Assembly: GCF_009680455.1 (NCBI RefSeq)
Contig: NZ_WKRD01000001.1
Coordinates: 186,001 to 250,000, forward strand
Direction: 5' to 3'
DNA length: 64,000 bases
Origin: Lachnospira eligens
GTDB taxonomy: Bacteria; Bacillota; Clostridia; Lachnospirales; Lachnospiraceae
The stretch's first letter is position 1; each line of letters begins with the position of its first letter. Both the position numbers and the translations under genes were made by a program. Positions 35,732 to 43,337 of the stretch are shown here, in pieces. Below the pieces are notes generated by a model. The model saw only the letters and a program-made list of their open reading frames with translations, was not told the origin of the DNA and searched no databases.

Positions 35732-36076
35732 AAGGGGCTGTGGCGAATGAATGATCATCATGACCAGATAATCCAGACCCATTTTTTCCAAAGTCTCATC
35801 AATACTCTTGGCTGCCGACTCATTGGTCTTATGCTCCGCAGCGACCTTCGATACGACAAAAAGCTGCTCTCTCGGCACACCACAGGTTCTGACACCTTCA
35901 CCGACACCGCGCTCATTACCGTAAGCCTGCGCTGTATCAATATGACGGTAGCCCGTTGCAACAGCAGCCCTAACTGCATCTGCCGCGTCCGCATCATCAA
36001 TAAACCATGTTCCAAGTCCAAGCTTTGGTATCTCCACACCGTTGTTCAATGTATAATTTTTGCTCAAAACACTCAT
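35666..36076 (-). pseudogene. Aldo/keto reductase, C-terminally truncated
   Basis: The first about 113 residues are a good aldo/keto reductase: IPKLGLGTWFIDD, GYRHIDTAQAYGNE with the catalytic Asp and Tyr, KVAAEHK and LDYLVMMIIHSPQP. The family has about 270-290 residues. After HSPQP (about 35735) the frame runs into the LytTR promoter region and stops. The C-terminal half, including much of the cofactor site, is lost. It is the last gene of a cluster with a CMD protein and a cupin, and its end marks the edge of the accessory block. Confidence 0.85.
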
Positions 36077-36099
36077 CAGTTCTTACCTAAACCTTTCAA

Positions 36100-36426
36100 T
36101 TAATCTTCTTTCCATACTTCCTTAGCCATGTTGAATACAGCCCATGCCTTTGGCCATCCCGCATAAAATGCTACATGAGTGATAACAGCAGCAATCTCCT
36201 TTGCTGTAACTCCGTTATTCTTAGCATTTTCAAGATGATACTTAAGTGATGAATCTGTCACTCCTGATGACATCAGCGCAACTACTGTGATTATGCATCT
36301 TGTCTTTAAATCAATATCTTCGTTGTTCCAGTTCTCCCCGAAAAGCACATCATCATTAAAATGTGCAAACTCCGGTGCAAACTCTCCCAACGCATTTTTT
36401 CCTGCTGTCTGTACAATCTTAGCCAT
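36100..36426 (-). CDS. Carboxymuconolactone decarboxylase family protein
   Basis: A 108-residue CMD/AhpD-fold protein. Seen: LKTRCIITVVALMSSGVTDS, the helix pair with AKNNGVTAKEIAAVITHVAFYAGWPKAWAV, matching the family's conserved C-terminal half; the usual CxxC of AhpD is absent. The reaction is unknown; such small proteins often occur with cupins and aldo/keto reductases in redox or detoxification clusters, as here (23 bp from the reductase remnant, 31 bp from the cupin gene). Confidence 0.9.
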   Translation of the reverse strand: MAKIVQTAGKNALGEFAPEFAHFNDDVLFGENWNNEDIDLKTRCIITVVALMSSGVTDSSLKYHLENAKNNGVTAKEIAAVITHVAFYAGWPKAWAVFNMAKEVWKED

Positions 36427-36456
36427 TGTAATTCTCCATTCCTGCCATATAAGACA

Positions 36457-36891
36457 CTATCCTAATCTGTTATATTCTTCATCAGTTACAGGCTCACACC
36501 ATTCATTACTTGTATTCTCGCCCGGAATCTCTGCAGCAATATGTGAAAACCAGCTGTCCTTCTTAGCTCCATGCCAGTGCTTAACTTCTGGTGGAATTGC
36601 GATTACAGTTCCAGGCACAAGGCTTACAGGCTCCTTGCCCTCTTCCTGATACCAGCCCTCTCCAGCTGTACATATAAGCATCTGTCCTCCGCCCTTTGTT
36701 GCATGATGGATATGCCAGTTATTACGGCATCCCGGCTCAAAAGTCACATTTGCAAGAAAAAGCCCGCACTTAGGATCAGTCAGCGGATTCAGAAAAGAAT
36801 CACCAATAAAATACTTAGCATATGCTGTATTTGCCTGACCTGTTCCGAAAACATTCTGCTTTTCAAAATCATCCTTATCCATAAATTTCAT
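36457..36891 (-). CDS. Cupin domain protein
   Basis: A 144-residue cupin. The ATG at 36891 follows AGAGGTG; an upstream in-frame extension is not coding-like. Motif 1 is WHIHHATKGGGQMLICTAGEG and motif 2 is GTVIAIPPEVKHWHG, giving the His/Glu-type metal ligands of a small beta-barrel. Function unknown; it heads the cluster cupin, CMD protein, aldo/keto reductase. MerR-type regulators commonly control such sets, and one is encoded at 43923, but no shared operator was identified. Confidence 0.9.
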   Translation of the reverse strand: MKFMDKDDFEKQNVFGTGQANTAYAKYFIGDSFLNPLTDPKCGLFLANVTFEPGCRNNWHIHHATKGGGQMLICTAGEGWYQEEGKEPVSLVPGTVIAIPPEVKHWHGAKKDSWFSHIAAEIPGENTSNEWCEPVTDEEYNRLG

Positions 36892-37115
36892 GATAATAAC
36901 ACCTCTTCTTTCATAAAAATGTAAATTATTTGATACCTGTATGATACGACTTGAAGTTAGCTTTAGGGCAAGAGGTTTATGAGATTTTATATAATTTTTT
37001 GCACAAATGTTATGTCTGGTCTTCCGCTCTGGTGCACCGACTTGCGTTTTGGACTTCCGCGTGCCTCCCCTCCGCCTCAACGTCCAATCTGCCGCTCTTT
37101 CTCGCCCCACCACGC

Positions 37116-37144
37116 AAAAAAGGCGGATTGCAAAGCAATCCGCC
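37116..37144 (-). terminator. Intrinsic terminator of the NSS transporter gene
   Basis: GGCGGATTGC-TTT-GCAATCCGCC followed by T6 on the minus strand. Two further GGCGGA(T/A) copies lie between it and the stop codon, giving a short degenerate repeat. Confidence 0.85.
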
Positions 37145-37202
37145 AGTCTCATTCCGCCAATTCTAATCCGCCAGTCCAATTCCACTATTTCCATGCCAGT
37201 CA

Positions 37203-38549
37203 TCAGCCAATTCCACCAAGTAAAGCACCTGCAATAAGTGCAACAAGTGAAAGTGGAACAAGGACATATTTGCCGAGTGGTACAAACCACTTTCCAATAG
37301 GCTTATCTGCACCTGCATTAACAGCATCAACAGCAAACTTCTTTCCTGCGACCCAGAAGAACATAATTGCTGCGAGCATTGCGCCAAGTGGGCAGATGTA
37401 GATAGATACTGCGTCCATCCAGCCTGATACAATACCCTGTATTACAAGTGACACAACACAGCCAGCCACTGCGATAATTCCAACAGATGCAACACGGTTA
37501 AGCTTAAGCTTCTCCTGAATAGTTGCAACCGGAGCTTCATACAGATTAACAAGTGAGCTCATGCCGGCAAACAGAACACATACATAGAATACAATTCCTA
37601 CAATCTTGCCACCCGGCATACCATTAAATACATTTACAAGATAGATAAACATAAGTCCGGGACCACCTGAAGATAACTCGGCACCGCCTGCTGCCATACC
37701 CGGAATAATAACAAATGCAGCTAATAAAGCAGCAATAGTATCAAAAACTGCAACATTTCTTGCAGAAGACACAACATTTTCCTTATCACTAAGATATGAA
37801 CCATAGATAACAGTTCCGTTACCTGCGATAGACAGTGAGAAGAATGCCTGACCAAATGCATATATCCAGAGCTTTATATCAAGAAGTCCCTTAGGATTAA
37901 GAGTAAAAATGTATTTATAACCTGCACTTGAACCTGGAAGTGTGAAAATGTATATTCCAAGACCTACAAACATGATAAAAAGCAAAGGCATCATGACCTT
38001 GTTTGCTTTCTCAATTCCGCCTGCAATACCAAGTGCCATAATAACAGCAGTTACAACCATCGCGATTATAAGCCACATATTATTGCCAAATGCGCTTGCT
38101 GTACTTCCAAACATACCACCAATAGCTGACATATCATTGCCCATTGCTGAAAGCTTTCCAGAAAATGCAAGATAAGTATATTTGAATATCCAGCCAACAA
38201 CTACAGTATAGCCCATTGCCAAAGCCAGTGAGCCAAGCACAGGAATAAAACCAATTGCCTCACCTGCTTTTCTCTTTCCTGTACGCATCTGCATACAGTC
38301 ACCAAATGCTTTAATAGGTCCACCCTTAGTCGCACGGCCAAGTGCCATCTCCTCGATAACACCTGTTGAACCTATCAATATTACAAATAATACATAAGGT
38401 ATTAAAAATGTCATACCTCCCCATGCAGATACCATATATGGAAAACGCCATATATTTCCCATTCCTACTGCCGAACCGATACAGGCAAGAATAAAACCTG
38501 TACGGCTCTTAAAGCCATCTCTTTCCAATTCAATTCCGTTATTTCCCAT
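37203..38549 (-). CDS. Sodium-dependent transporter, NSS family
   Basis: A 448-residue neurotransmitter:sodium symporter homolog that imports an amino acid with Na+. The start at 38549 follows AAAGGA. Seen: TGFILACIGSAVGMGNIWRFPY in helix 1 (sodium and substrate site), eleven to twelve hydrophobic helices, and GQAFFSLSIAGNGTVIYGSY in helix 6. Bacterial members transport tryptophan, tyrosine, methionine and similar. It shares its promoter block and leader hairpin with the aminotransferase operon at 42.8 kb, so the imported substrate is probably what that operon degrades. Confidence 0.92.
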   Translation of the reverse strand: MGNNGIELERDGFKSRTGFILACIGSAVGMGNIWRFPYMVSAWGGMTFLIPYVLFVILIGSTGVIEEMALGRATKGGPIKAFGDCMQMRTGKRKAGEAIGFIPVLGSLALAMGYTVVVGWIFKYTYLAFSGKLSAMGNDMSAIGGMFGSTASAFGNNMWLIIAMVVTAVIMALGIAGGIEKANKVMMPLLFIMFVGLGIYIFTLPGSSAGYKYIFTLNPKGLLDIKLWIYAFGQAFFSLSIAGNGTVIYGSYLSDKENVVSSARNVAVFDTIAALLAAFVIIPGMAAGGAELSSGGPGLMFIYLVNVFNGMPGGKIVGIVFYVCVLFAGMSSLVNLYEAPVATIQEKLKLNRVASVGIIAVAGCVVSLVIQGIVSGWMDAVSIYICPLGAMLAAIMFFWVAGKKFAVDAVNAGADKPIGKWFVPLGKYVLVPLSLVALIAGALLGGIG

Positions 38550-38630
38550 AGCTTTAATTCCTTTCTTCCTCATATTGCCAATAGCACATCACTTGTCTGT
38601 ACCAAAGATTCTTCATGAACGCTCATACGC

Positions 38631-38682
38631 AAAAAAGGCAAAGAAACCATTACCCCTTCCGGGTCATGGCTCCTTTGCCTTT
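38631..38682 (-). promoter_or_regulatory. Attenuator-like hairpin in the NSS transporter leader
   Basis: AAAGGCAAAG at the 5' side pairs with CTTTGCCTTTTTT, with an inner GCC/GGT stem and a GGAA loop, giving an intrinsic terminator about 80 nt ahead of the start codon and only a few bases after the predicted transcription start. A related hairpin with the same AAAGGAGCC core occupies the same place before the aminotransferase gene. Confidence 0.65.
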
Positions 38683-38691
38683 AATGTCTGT

Positions 38692-38739
38692 ATAATATAC
38701 CATTGTGTTATTCCTGTAAAATACATGTTGGTTATAAAA
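38692..38739 (-). promoter_or_regulatory. Shared promoter block, copy 1 (NSS transporter)
   Basis: On the minus strand TTTACA (38715-38720) and TATTAT (38692-38697) are 17 bp apart. Positions 38711-38739 are identical over 29 bp to 42908-42936 upstream of the aminotransferase gene, covering the -35 box and sequence upstream, where a regulator would bind. Confidence 0.8.
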
Positions 38740-38763
38740 CCATAACCAGAAATAATAGTTAAA

Positions 38764-39678
38764 CTACATAATCCACATCTGTGCCAGATACATCACAACT
38801 GGCATTGTAATAATTGAAAACAGCGTTGACAGGCAGACCATACATACTGCCCGCTCATAATCCTGCCCGAATTTCTGTGCAAATATTGCCGTACTCGTTC
38901 CAACCGGTGTTGCCGCAGCAATTAGTGTAATCATTCCAATCTGACCGTGTCCCGCCGGTATAATATAAAGCACAAGCAGTGTAAGCAGCGGAATTATTAT
39001 AAGCCTGACAAACGATGCCAGATACAGGGACGGATTAAGCAGTAAGTCACGGATCCTGACACATGACAGATAATATCCCAGTACTATCATGGCTGCAGGT
39101 GTATTAAGTGCCGCAACTCCAGCCATCGTGCTGTTTATTACACCTGGCAGTTTAATTCCCGTAATAAAAAGAAACAGTCCTATAACAAGTGATATTGTCA
39201 CAGGATTGACGAATACCTTTTTTATATTTATCATATCCTTGCGGCGGGTTATTATCACAATTCCATATGTCCACTGCAACAGATTAAGAATACTTGCAAA
39301 TGATGCAACATAGAATGCCGCTTCATTTCCAAATACCGCAGTTACAAGTGGAATTCCGATAAATCCTGCGTTACAGAAAGCAGTTCCAAAGTTGTCTATC
39401 GGCTTTCGCATGCCGTATATTATATATGATACAGCTATCGCCACTGCAAATGCAGCTACAGCCAGTACCGCCGACATAAGAAGTCCATACAGCTTCTCCA
39501 TCGTGAAATCTGTTATATAGCTTCTTATAATTACACACGGAATAACCGCATACAGCAGAATATTGGCCATATCCTTACTGCCATGTTCTGTAAGCAGACC
39601 TGTTTTAGACAGAATCAGTCCCAGAATCATAAGAATAAACATTATAAATGTCTGCGTTAATAATATTTGTGTTATCAT
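38764..39678 (-). CDS. AEC family transporter (auxin efflux carrier-like permease)
   Basis: A 304-residue membrane protein with about ten helices: MILGLILSKTGLL at the start, GTAFCNAGFIGIPLVTAVFG in the first half and NTPAAMIVLGYYLSC in the second, as in AEC permeases. Bacterial members export or exchange organic acids such as malate or lactate. It is divergent from the LysR gene (76 bp apart), which probably controls it. Export of a 2-hydroxy acid made by the neighbouring dehydrogenase is a reasonable guess. Confidence 0.9.
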   Translation of the reverse strand: MITQILLTQTFIMFILMILGLILSKTGLLTEHGSKDMANILLYAVIPCVIIRSYITDFTMEKLYGLLMSAVLAVAAFAVAIAVSYIIYGMRKPIDNFGTAFCNAGFIGIPLVTAVFGNEAAFYVASFASILNLLQWTYGIVIITRRKDMINIKKVFVNPVTISLVIGLFLFITGIKLPGVINSTMAGVAALNTPAAMIVLGYYLSCVRIRDLLLNPSLYLASFVRLIIIPLLTLLVLYIIPAGHGQIGMITLIAAATPVGTSTAIFAQKFGQDYERAVCMVCLSTLFSIITMPVVMYLAQMWIM

Positions 39679-39754
39679 AATCGTAAATATCCTGATTTCT
39701 ATATTATGTTAATTGTAATTTTTATAAAATACTACATACAAGAGAGGTGCGAAC

Positions 39755-40612
39755 ATGGAATTATATCAGCTCAGGCAGTTTCAGTCTGCCGCTAGACACA
39801 AGAATATGACCCGTGCTGCCGGTGAATTGTGCATAGCACAGCCAGCATTAAGCAAGACAATCCATAAGCTTGAAGAAGAATTTGGCGCACAGCTTTTTAT
39901 CCGTAATAAAAAAGGGCTCGAATGTACCCGTCAGGGAGAAATTCTGCTTGAATATGCAGACAGAATACTGGCTCTTTCAGAAGATGCTGCGCGTGCTGTC
40001 AGTGAAAGTCTTGGCGATGCAGGCGAAATAAGGCTCTGTCTCCGCTCAAGTGCAGTTCTTGTCAGCAATGTACTTAAAGATTTTATCCATGAGCACCCTC
40101 ATGTCAGCTTTTCAATATCTTCTGAACCAAAAGGTTGTGACCTGCTGATTGACTCTGTCTCATCAGCTTATGATATTCCAGACAATGCACATCTTCTTAT
40201 GACAGAAGAAATCTGCCTTGCCGTTTCATCATCACATCCACTTGCCCATACCGGACACATATCAGTAGAACAGATGATGGACGAGAAATTCATTGACCTT
40301 GCAGATACTCCATCTTATGCCGGAGTGTTCAATTCAATATTCAGTAAATGTAAGAAAACTCCTCAGATAGCCTACTCATGCAATGATTACATATTACAGG
40401 GCAAACTCATAAGTCTCGGTCTTGGAGTATCATTTGTTGCCTCTGTAACATGGACAAGCAGCAGCCTTCCTGAAAACATAAGCCTGCTGCATATAGATGA
40501 CTGTCCACATTTCAGAAGCATTTATTATCAGCCGCTTGGCTCATTCTGCTCAGAAAATCAGCGAATCTTCGAGCACCAGCTTGAAGAATATTTCAAAAAT
40601 TTGAATAATTAA
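39755..40612 (+). CDS. LysR family transcriptional regulator
   Basis: A 285-residue LysR regulator starting after GAGAGGTG. The N-terminal helix-turn-helix reads MELYQLRQFQSAARHKNMTRAAGELCIAQPALSKTIHKLE; only a 20-residue segment (residues 18-37) is the core recognition part. The effector domain ends near 285. Its stop codon overlaps that of the convergent dehydrogenase gene. It is the obvious candidate to control the divergent AEC transporter and perhaps the shared promoter blocks at 38.7 and 42.9 kb. Confidence 0.92.
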   Translation: MELYQLRQFQSAARHKNMTRAAGELCIAQPALSKTIHKLEEEFGAQLFIRNKKGLECTRQGEILLEYADRILALSEDAARAVSESLGDAGEIRLCLRSSAVLVSNVLKDFIHEHPHVSFSISSEPKGCDLLIDSVSSAYDIPDNAHLLMTEEICLAVSSSHPLAHTGHISVEQMMDEKFIDLADTPSYAGVFNSIFSKCKKTPQIAYSCNDYILQGKLISLGLGVSFVASVTWTSSSLPENISLLHIDDCPHFRSIYYQPLGSFCSENQRIFEHQLEEYFKNLNN

Positions 40613-41595
40613 TGCACCTCTAATGGTGTGTCTTCACCGGCTGCAAACTGCACAACACTCTTAACTGAAGACTCAACCATGTCAGACACAGCCTGATCTG
40701 TGAAAAATGCAACATGAGGTGTGACAATAGTATTCTGGAAAGACTTAAGTATGATGTAATCGTGATTAACAACAAGGTCATCATACTTACGGTCTGTACG
40801 GATAAATTCATCCTCACCCTCACAGCAGTCAGTTCCAACTGAACCAATCTTGCCACTCTCAACAGCCTCAATCAGATCCTTTGTATCAACAAGCGCGCCC
40901 CTTGCCGCATTTATAAGGATAACGCCATCCTTCATCTTTGCAATTGAATCCTTATTAATCATATGATATGTCTCATCGCTTAAGAAAGTATGAAGCGAGA
41001 TAATATCTGCTCTGGCATACAATTCATCAAGAGTTACATACTCAACATTTTCAAGGTCTTTTGCAGGGTATGGGTCATACGCAATAATCTTACATCCAAA
41101 TCCTGAAAGATTCTTAATCACTGCCTTTCCAATTCTTCCTGTTCCGATAATACCTACTGTCATATTCTGCATTTCACGTCCACATATAGGACCAAGTGAA
41201 TAATCTGCTGTGTGTGAACGCATCATTACATACAAAGCCTTGCGGATACACATAAGCATTAGCATTACTGTATAATTGGCAACTGAATATGGCGAATATC
41301 CGCTGTGTGCAACACGGATTCCAAGTCGCTTTGCTGCCTCAAGGTCAACACTGTTATATCCGATTGTCCTGAAACCGATGTACTTTACACCTTCTGCTGC
41401 AAGCTTTTCAAGAACAGGTGCTGACAAGTCACACATGCCATCGCACACCGACATAGCCTCACAGCCTTTGACACTTTCTATATCATCTGCTGTAAATCCG
41501 CTCCTATTAATCTGTAATTCCACCTTGTATACATTTGCAAATGTATCAAAATACTGTTTTTCATCTTGACGAACGCTGAATGCTGCTATCTTCAT
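40609..41595 (-). CDS. D-2-hydroxyacid dehydrogenase (lactate dehydrogenase-like)
   Basis: A 328-residue NAD-dependent dehydrogenase reducing 2-keto acids to D-2-hydroxy acids. NAD-binding VGIIGTGRIGKAVIKNLSG is near 145-165; catalytic Arg in NAARGALVD, Glu in the GTDCCEGEDEF stretch and His in VTPHVAFFT are all present. It lies 15 bp downstream of the aminotransferase gene in one operon. Together they would turn an amino acid into its keto acid and then its hydroxy acid, for example phenylalanine or tryptophan to the aryl-lactate. Substrate choice is inferred. Confidence 0.93.
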   Translation of the reverse strand: MKIAAFSVRQDEKQYFDTFANVYKVELQINRSGFTADDIESVKGCEAMSVCDGMCDLSAPVLEKLAAEGVKYIGFRTIGYNSVDLEAAKRLGIRVAHSGYSPYSVANYTVMLMLMCIRKALYVMMRSHTADYSLGPICGREMQNMTVGIIGTGRIGKAVIKNLSGFGCKIIAYDPYPAKDLENVEYVTLDELYARADIISLHTFLSDETYHMINKDSIAKMKDGVILINAARGALVDTKDLIEAVESGKIGSVGTDCCEGEDEFIRTDRKYDDLVVNHDYIILKSFQNTIVTPHVAFFTDQAVSDMVESSVKSVVQFAAGEDTPLEVH

Positions 41596-41610
41596 AACTT
41601 TTCACTCCTC

Positions 41611-42801
41611 CTACTTAATCCACTCATATGTAAATTTTCCAAGAATTTCGATTCCCTTAACAATCTGCTCATCAGAAGGTGTCGAATAATTAAGTCTGAA
41701 TCCATTAGACTTCTGGCTCTCATCTGCTAAGAACGCTGCTCCCGGAACTGAGAGAACACCTCTGTTAATAGCCTCCCTTACAAATGGTGCAGAATCCATT
41801 CCCTCTGGCAAGAATGCCATTACGAAAAGTCCGCCCTCAGGGTGACCGAAGGTTACTGAAGGATGGAATTCCTTCTTCATGCACTCCATCATGAGATTAC
41901 ATTTGTGCTCATACACCTTTCTTGAATCCTCAAGATGTTTGTCGAAATCATAGTTATTAATATATTCATTACAAATGTACTGGAAAAGGACAGTTGAATG
42001 TACATCTGTGCATTGCTTTGCAACTGTAAGCGGTCCTGTGAGCGACTTGTTAAACACAAGAAAACCAAGACGGAATGCAGGTGCCATTACCTTTGAGAAG
42101 CTTCCTGCATATATAACCCTGCCCTCTGTATCCATCGACTTGATAGTTGGCACATTTTCACCTGCAAATCTTAATTCACCGTAAGGATTATCCTCTAATA
42201 TTGCGATATCATATTTGCAGCAAAGCTCATATACTTTTTTTCTCTTCTCAAGAGAAGTTGTAATTCCTGTAGGATTCTGGAAAGATGGAATTGTGTATAA
42301 AAGCTTTGCATCAGGATTAGCCTTTAAAGCCTCCTCAAGCGCACTTATATTCATTCCGTCCTGCTCCATTGGGATTCCTACAAGCTTTGCACCGTAAGAA
42401 CGGAATGTATTAAGGCAGCCTACAAATGCAGGCTCTTCAGTAAGCACAACGTCTCCTTCATTAACAAGTGCCTTAGTTGTAAGGTCCGCACACTGCTGTC
42501 CGCCTGACACTATGAAAAGCTCATTATTCTCGAAATCAAAGCCTTCCTTCTTCTCAAGATATTTCTTCATAGTATCACGCAGAGGTGTATAACCTTCACT
42601 CAGTCCATACTGTAATAAAGAAACCGGATTCTCGCCAAGTCCCTTTGCTGCTATCTCTTCTATTTCCTTACATGGGAATGTCTCTGCTGACGGATTGCCA
42701 CCACCAAAAGATATAATATCCTTGCTTGCTCCTAACTTAAAAAGTTCTCTTATCATCGAACCATGAACACCTGATAAACGATTAGAAATCTCGTATTCCA
42801 T
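41611..42801 (-). CDS. PLP-dependent aminotransferase, class I/II
   Basis: A 396-residue fold-type I aminotransferase. Seen: SFGGGNPSAETFP at the N-terminus, IPSFQNPTGITTS, ILEDNPYGELRF with the PLP-binding Asp/Tyr, and YAGSFSKVMAPAFRLG with the Schiff-base lysine; FRLNYSTPSDEQI carries the carboxylate-binding arginine. This group includes aromatic, branched-chain and 2-aminoadipate enzymes. It is first in an operon with the 2-hydroxyacid dehydrogenase and shares promoter and leader with the NSS transporter gene. Confidence 0.92.
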   Translation of the reverse strand: MEYEISNRLSGVHGSMIRELFKLGASKDIISFGGGNPSAETFPCKEIEEIAAKGLGENPVSLLQYGLSEGYTPLRDTMKKYLEKKEGFDFENNELFIVSGGQQCADLTTKALVNEGDVVLTEEPAFVGCLNTFRSYGAKLVGIPMEQDGMNISALEEALKANPDAKLLYTIPSFQNPTGITTSLEKRKKVYELCCKYDIAILEDNPYGELRFAGENVPTIKSMDTEGRVIYAGSFSKVMAPAFRLGFLVFNKSLTGPLTVAKQCTDVHSTVLFQYICNEYINNYDFDKHLEDSRKVYEHKCNLMMECMKKEFHPSVTFGHPEGGLFVMAFLPEGMDSAPFVREAINRGVLSVPGAAFLADESQKSNGFRLNYSTPSDEQIVKGIEILGKFTYEWIK

Positions 42802-42834
42802 ATATATTTCCTCCTTAAAATACTTGCTAATGCA

Positions 42835-42878
42835 AAAAAGAGCCAGAATCCCCTAAAGACTTCCGGCTCCTTTGCCCT
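42835..42878 (-). promoter_or_regulatory. Attenuator-like hairpin in the aminotransferase leader
   Basis: GAGCCGGAA pairs with TTCTGGCTC and T6 follows on the minus strand, 34 bp before the start codon. The 5' part GGCAAAGGAGCC is the same as in the NSS transporter leader. The hairpin begins almost at the predicted transcription start. Confidence 0.65.
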
Positions 42879-42888
42879 TGATAAATAT

Positions 42889-42936
42889 ATCATACCCCCA
42901 TGTGTCATTCCTGTAAAATACATGTTGGTTATAAAA
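42889..42936 (-). promoter_or_regulatory. Shared promoter block, copy 2 (aminotransferase operon)
   Basis: TTTACA (42912-42917) and TATGAT (42889-42894) on the minus strand, 17 bp apart; 42908-42936 is identical to 38711-38739. Confidence 0.8.
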
Positions 42937-42979
42937 TCATAAATCATAGCAATAGTTATTATTCGTATTTTTTGTATAC

Positions 42980-43008
42980 TTGTTTATTATATATTGTTAT
43001 GATATAAT
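42980..43008 (+). promoter_or_regulatory. Promoter of the Fst-like toxin RNA
   Basis: TTGTTT (42980-42985), 17 bp, TATAAT (43003-43008). A start near 43015 would give a transcript of about 205 nt ending at the terminator 43189-43220. Confidence 0.75.
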
Positions 43009-43056
43009 CCCTAGTGCTACCCCTCCCATACCTGGTAGAGAAAGGAGGTGGATTGC

Positions 43057-43149
43057 TTGGATGCACTAGTGTCCTTGATTATCTCTATCTTGGCAAATAT
43101 AGCTTCTTACTATATCTGCAAATGGCTGGACAGAGATAACAGACGGTAG
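43057..43149 (+). CDS. Fst-like type I toxin peptide (30 aa, TTG start)
   Basis: A 30-codon frame starting at TTG, eight bases after AAAGGAGG. The peptide is LVSLIISILANIASYYIC, one membrane helix, followed by KWLDRDNRR, a charged tail; this hydrophobic-helix plus WLD-charged-tail layout is that of Fst/Ldr toxins, which act at the membrane. The Shine-Dalgarno region can pair with CCCCTCC in the 5' leader, and CTAGTG (43011-43016) with CACTAG (43063-43068). A convergent antisense RNA and direct repeats lie downstream as in the par locus of pAD1. No ATG fits the site. Confidence 0.7.
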   Translation: MDALVSLIISILANIASYYICKWLDRDNRR

Positions 43150-43188
43150 CCAGCCTGGGGACTAAGCCACCCTGCCAGAACGGAATAG

Positions 43189-43220
43189 AAAACCCCACGA
43201 GCCCTAACTCGTGGGGTTTT
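43189..43220. terminator. Bidirectional terminator shared by toxin and antitoxin RNAs
   Basis: AAAACCCCACGAG and CTCGTGGGGTTTT form a perfect 13-bp stem with a 6-nt loop, with T-runs on both strands. Confidence 0.9.
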
Positions 43221-43251
43221 CGTAGATTGCTTGAATGCACTACTTGTATCC
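43189..43251 (-). ncRNA. Antisense antitoxin RNA of the Fst-like locus
   Basis: A minus-strand promoter, TTGTAA (43281-43286), 17 bp, TAGAAT (43258-43263), predicts a start near 43251. The RNA would run about 63 nt, contain the repeat at 43225-43242 and stop at the shared terminator. Size and layout match RNA II of pAD1 par (about 65 nt). Confidence 0.65.
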
Positions 43252-43257
43252 AATGAC

Positions 43258-43286
43258 ATTCTATCACATGCCATCAGACATTACAA
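43258..43286 (-). promoter_or_regulatory. Promoter of the antisense antitoxin RNA
   Basis: TTGTAA and TAGAAT with an exact 17-bp spacer on the minus strand, placed so that the transcript reads back across the second direct repeat into the shared terminator. Confidence 0.7.
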
Positions 43287-43337
43287 GTATATTCTTTTTC
43301 TTTTCAAATATTATAAAATTATCAGACAACTTTTCAC

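Larger units (their letters stand above)
43051..43242. repeat. Direct repeats of the par-like locus
   Basis: GATTGCTTGGATGCACTA (43051-43068) and GATTGCTTGAATGCACTA (43225-43242) differ at one base. The first covers the toxin start codon, the second lies in the antisense RNA. Because the two RNAs are read from opposite strands, the repeats give them complementary segments. Confidence 0.8.

Noticed and set aside
36960..37112. Another member of the long-palindrome family before the NSS terminator
   Set aside because: Only scattered 6-bp complementarity (TTGGAC/GTCCAA) could be found, far below P1-P4.
36892..37290. N-terminal extension of the cupin gene
   Set aside because: The extension is Arg/Thr/Cys-rich, overlaps the NSS terminator and lacks coding character; the ATG at 36891 has a ribosome site.
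38640..38672. Mini-ORF ATG-ACC-CGG-AAG-GGG-TAA after AAAGGAG in the NSS leader, as a leader peptide
   Set aside because: The ATG is only two bases from the ribosome site and the equivalent aminotransferase leader has no such ORF.
42753..42947. 64-codon minus frame covering the shared promoter block
   Set aside because: It runs through the promoter and leader hairpin and overlaps the aminotransferase start; no ribosome site.
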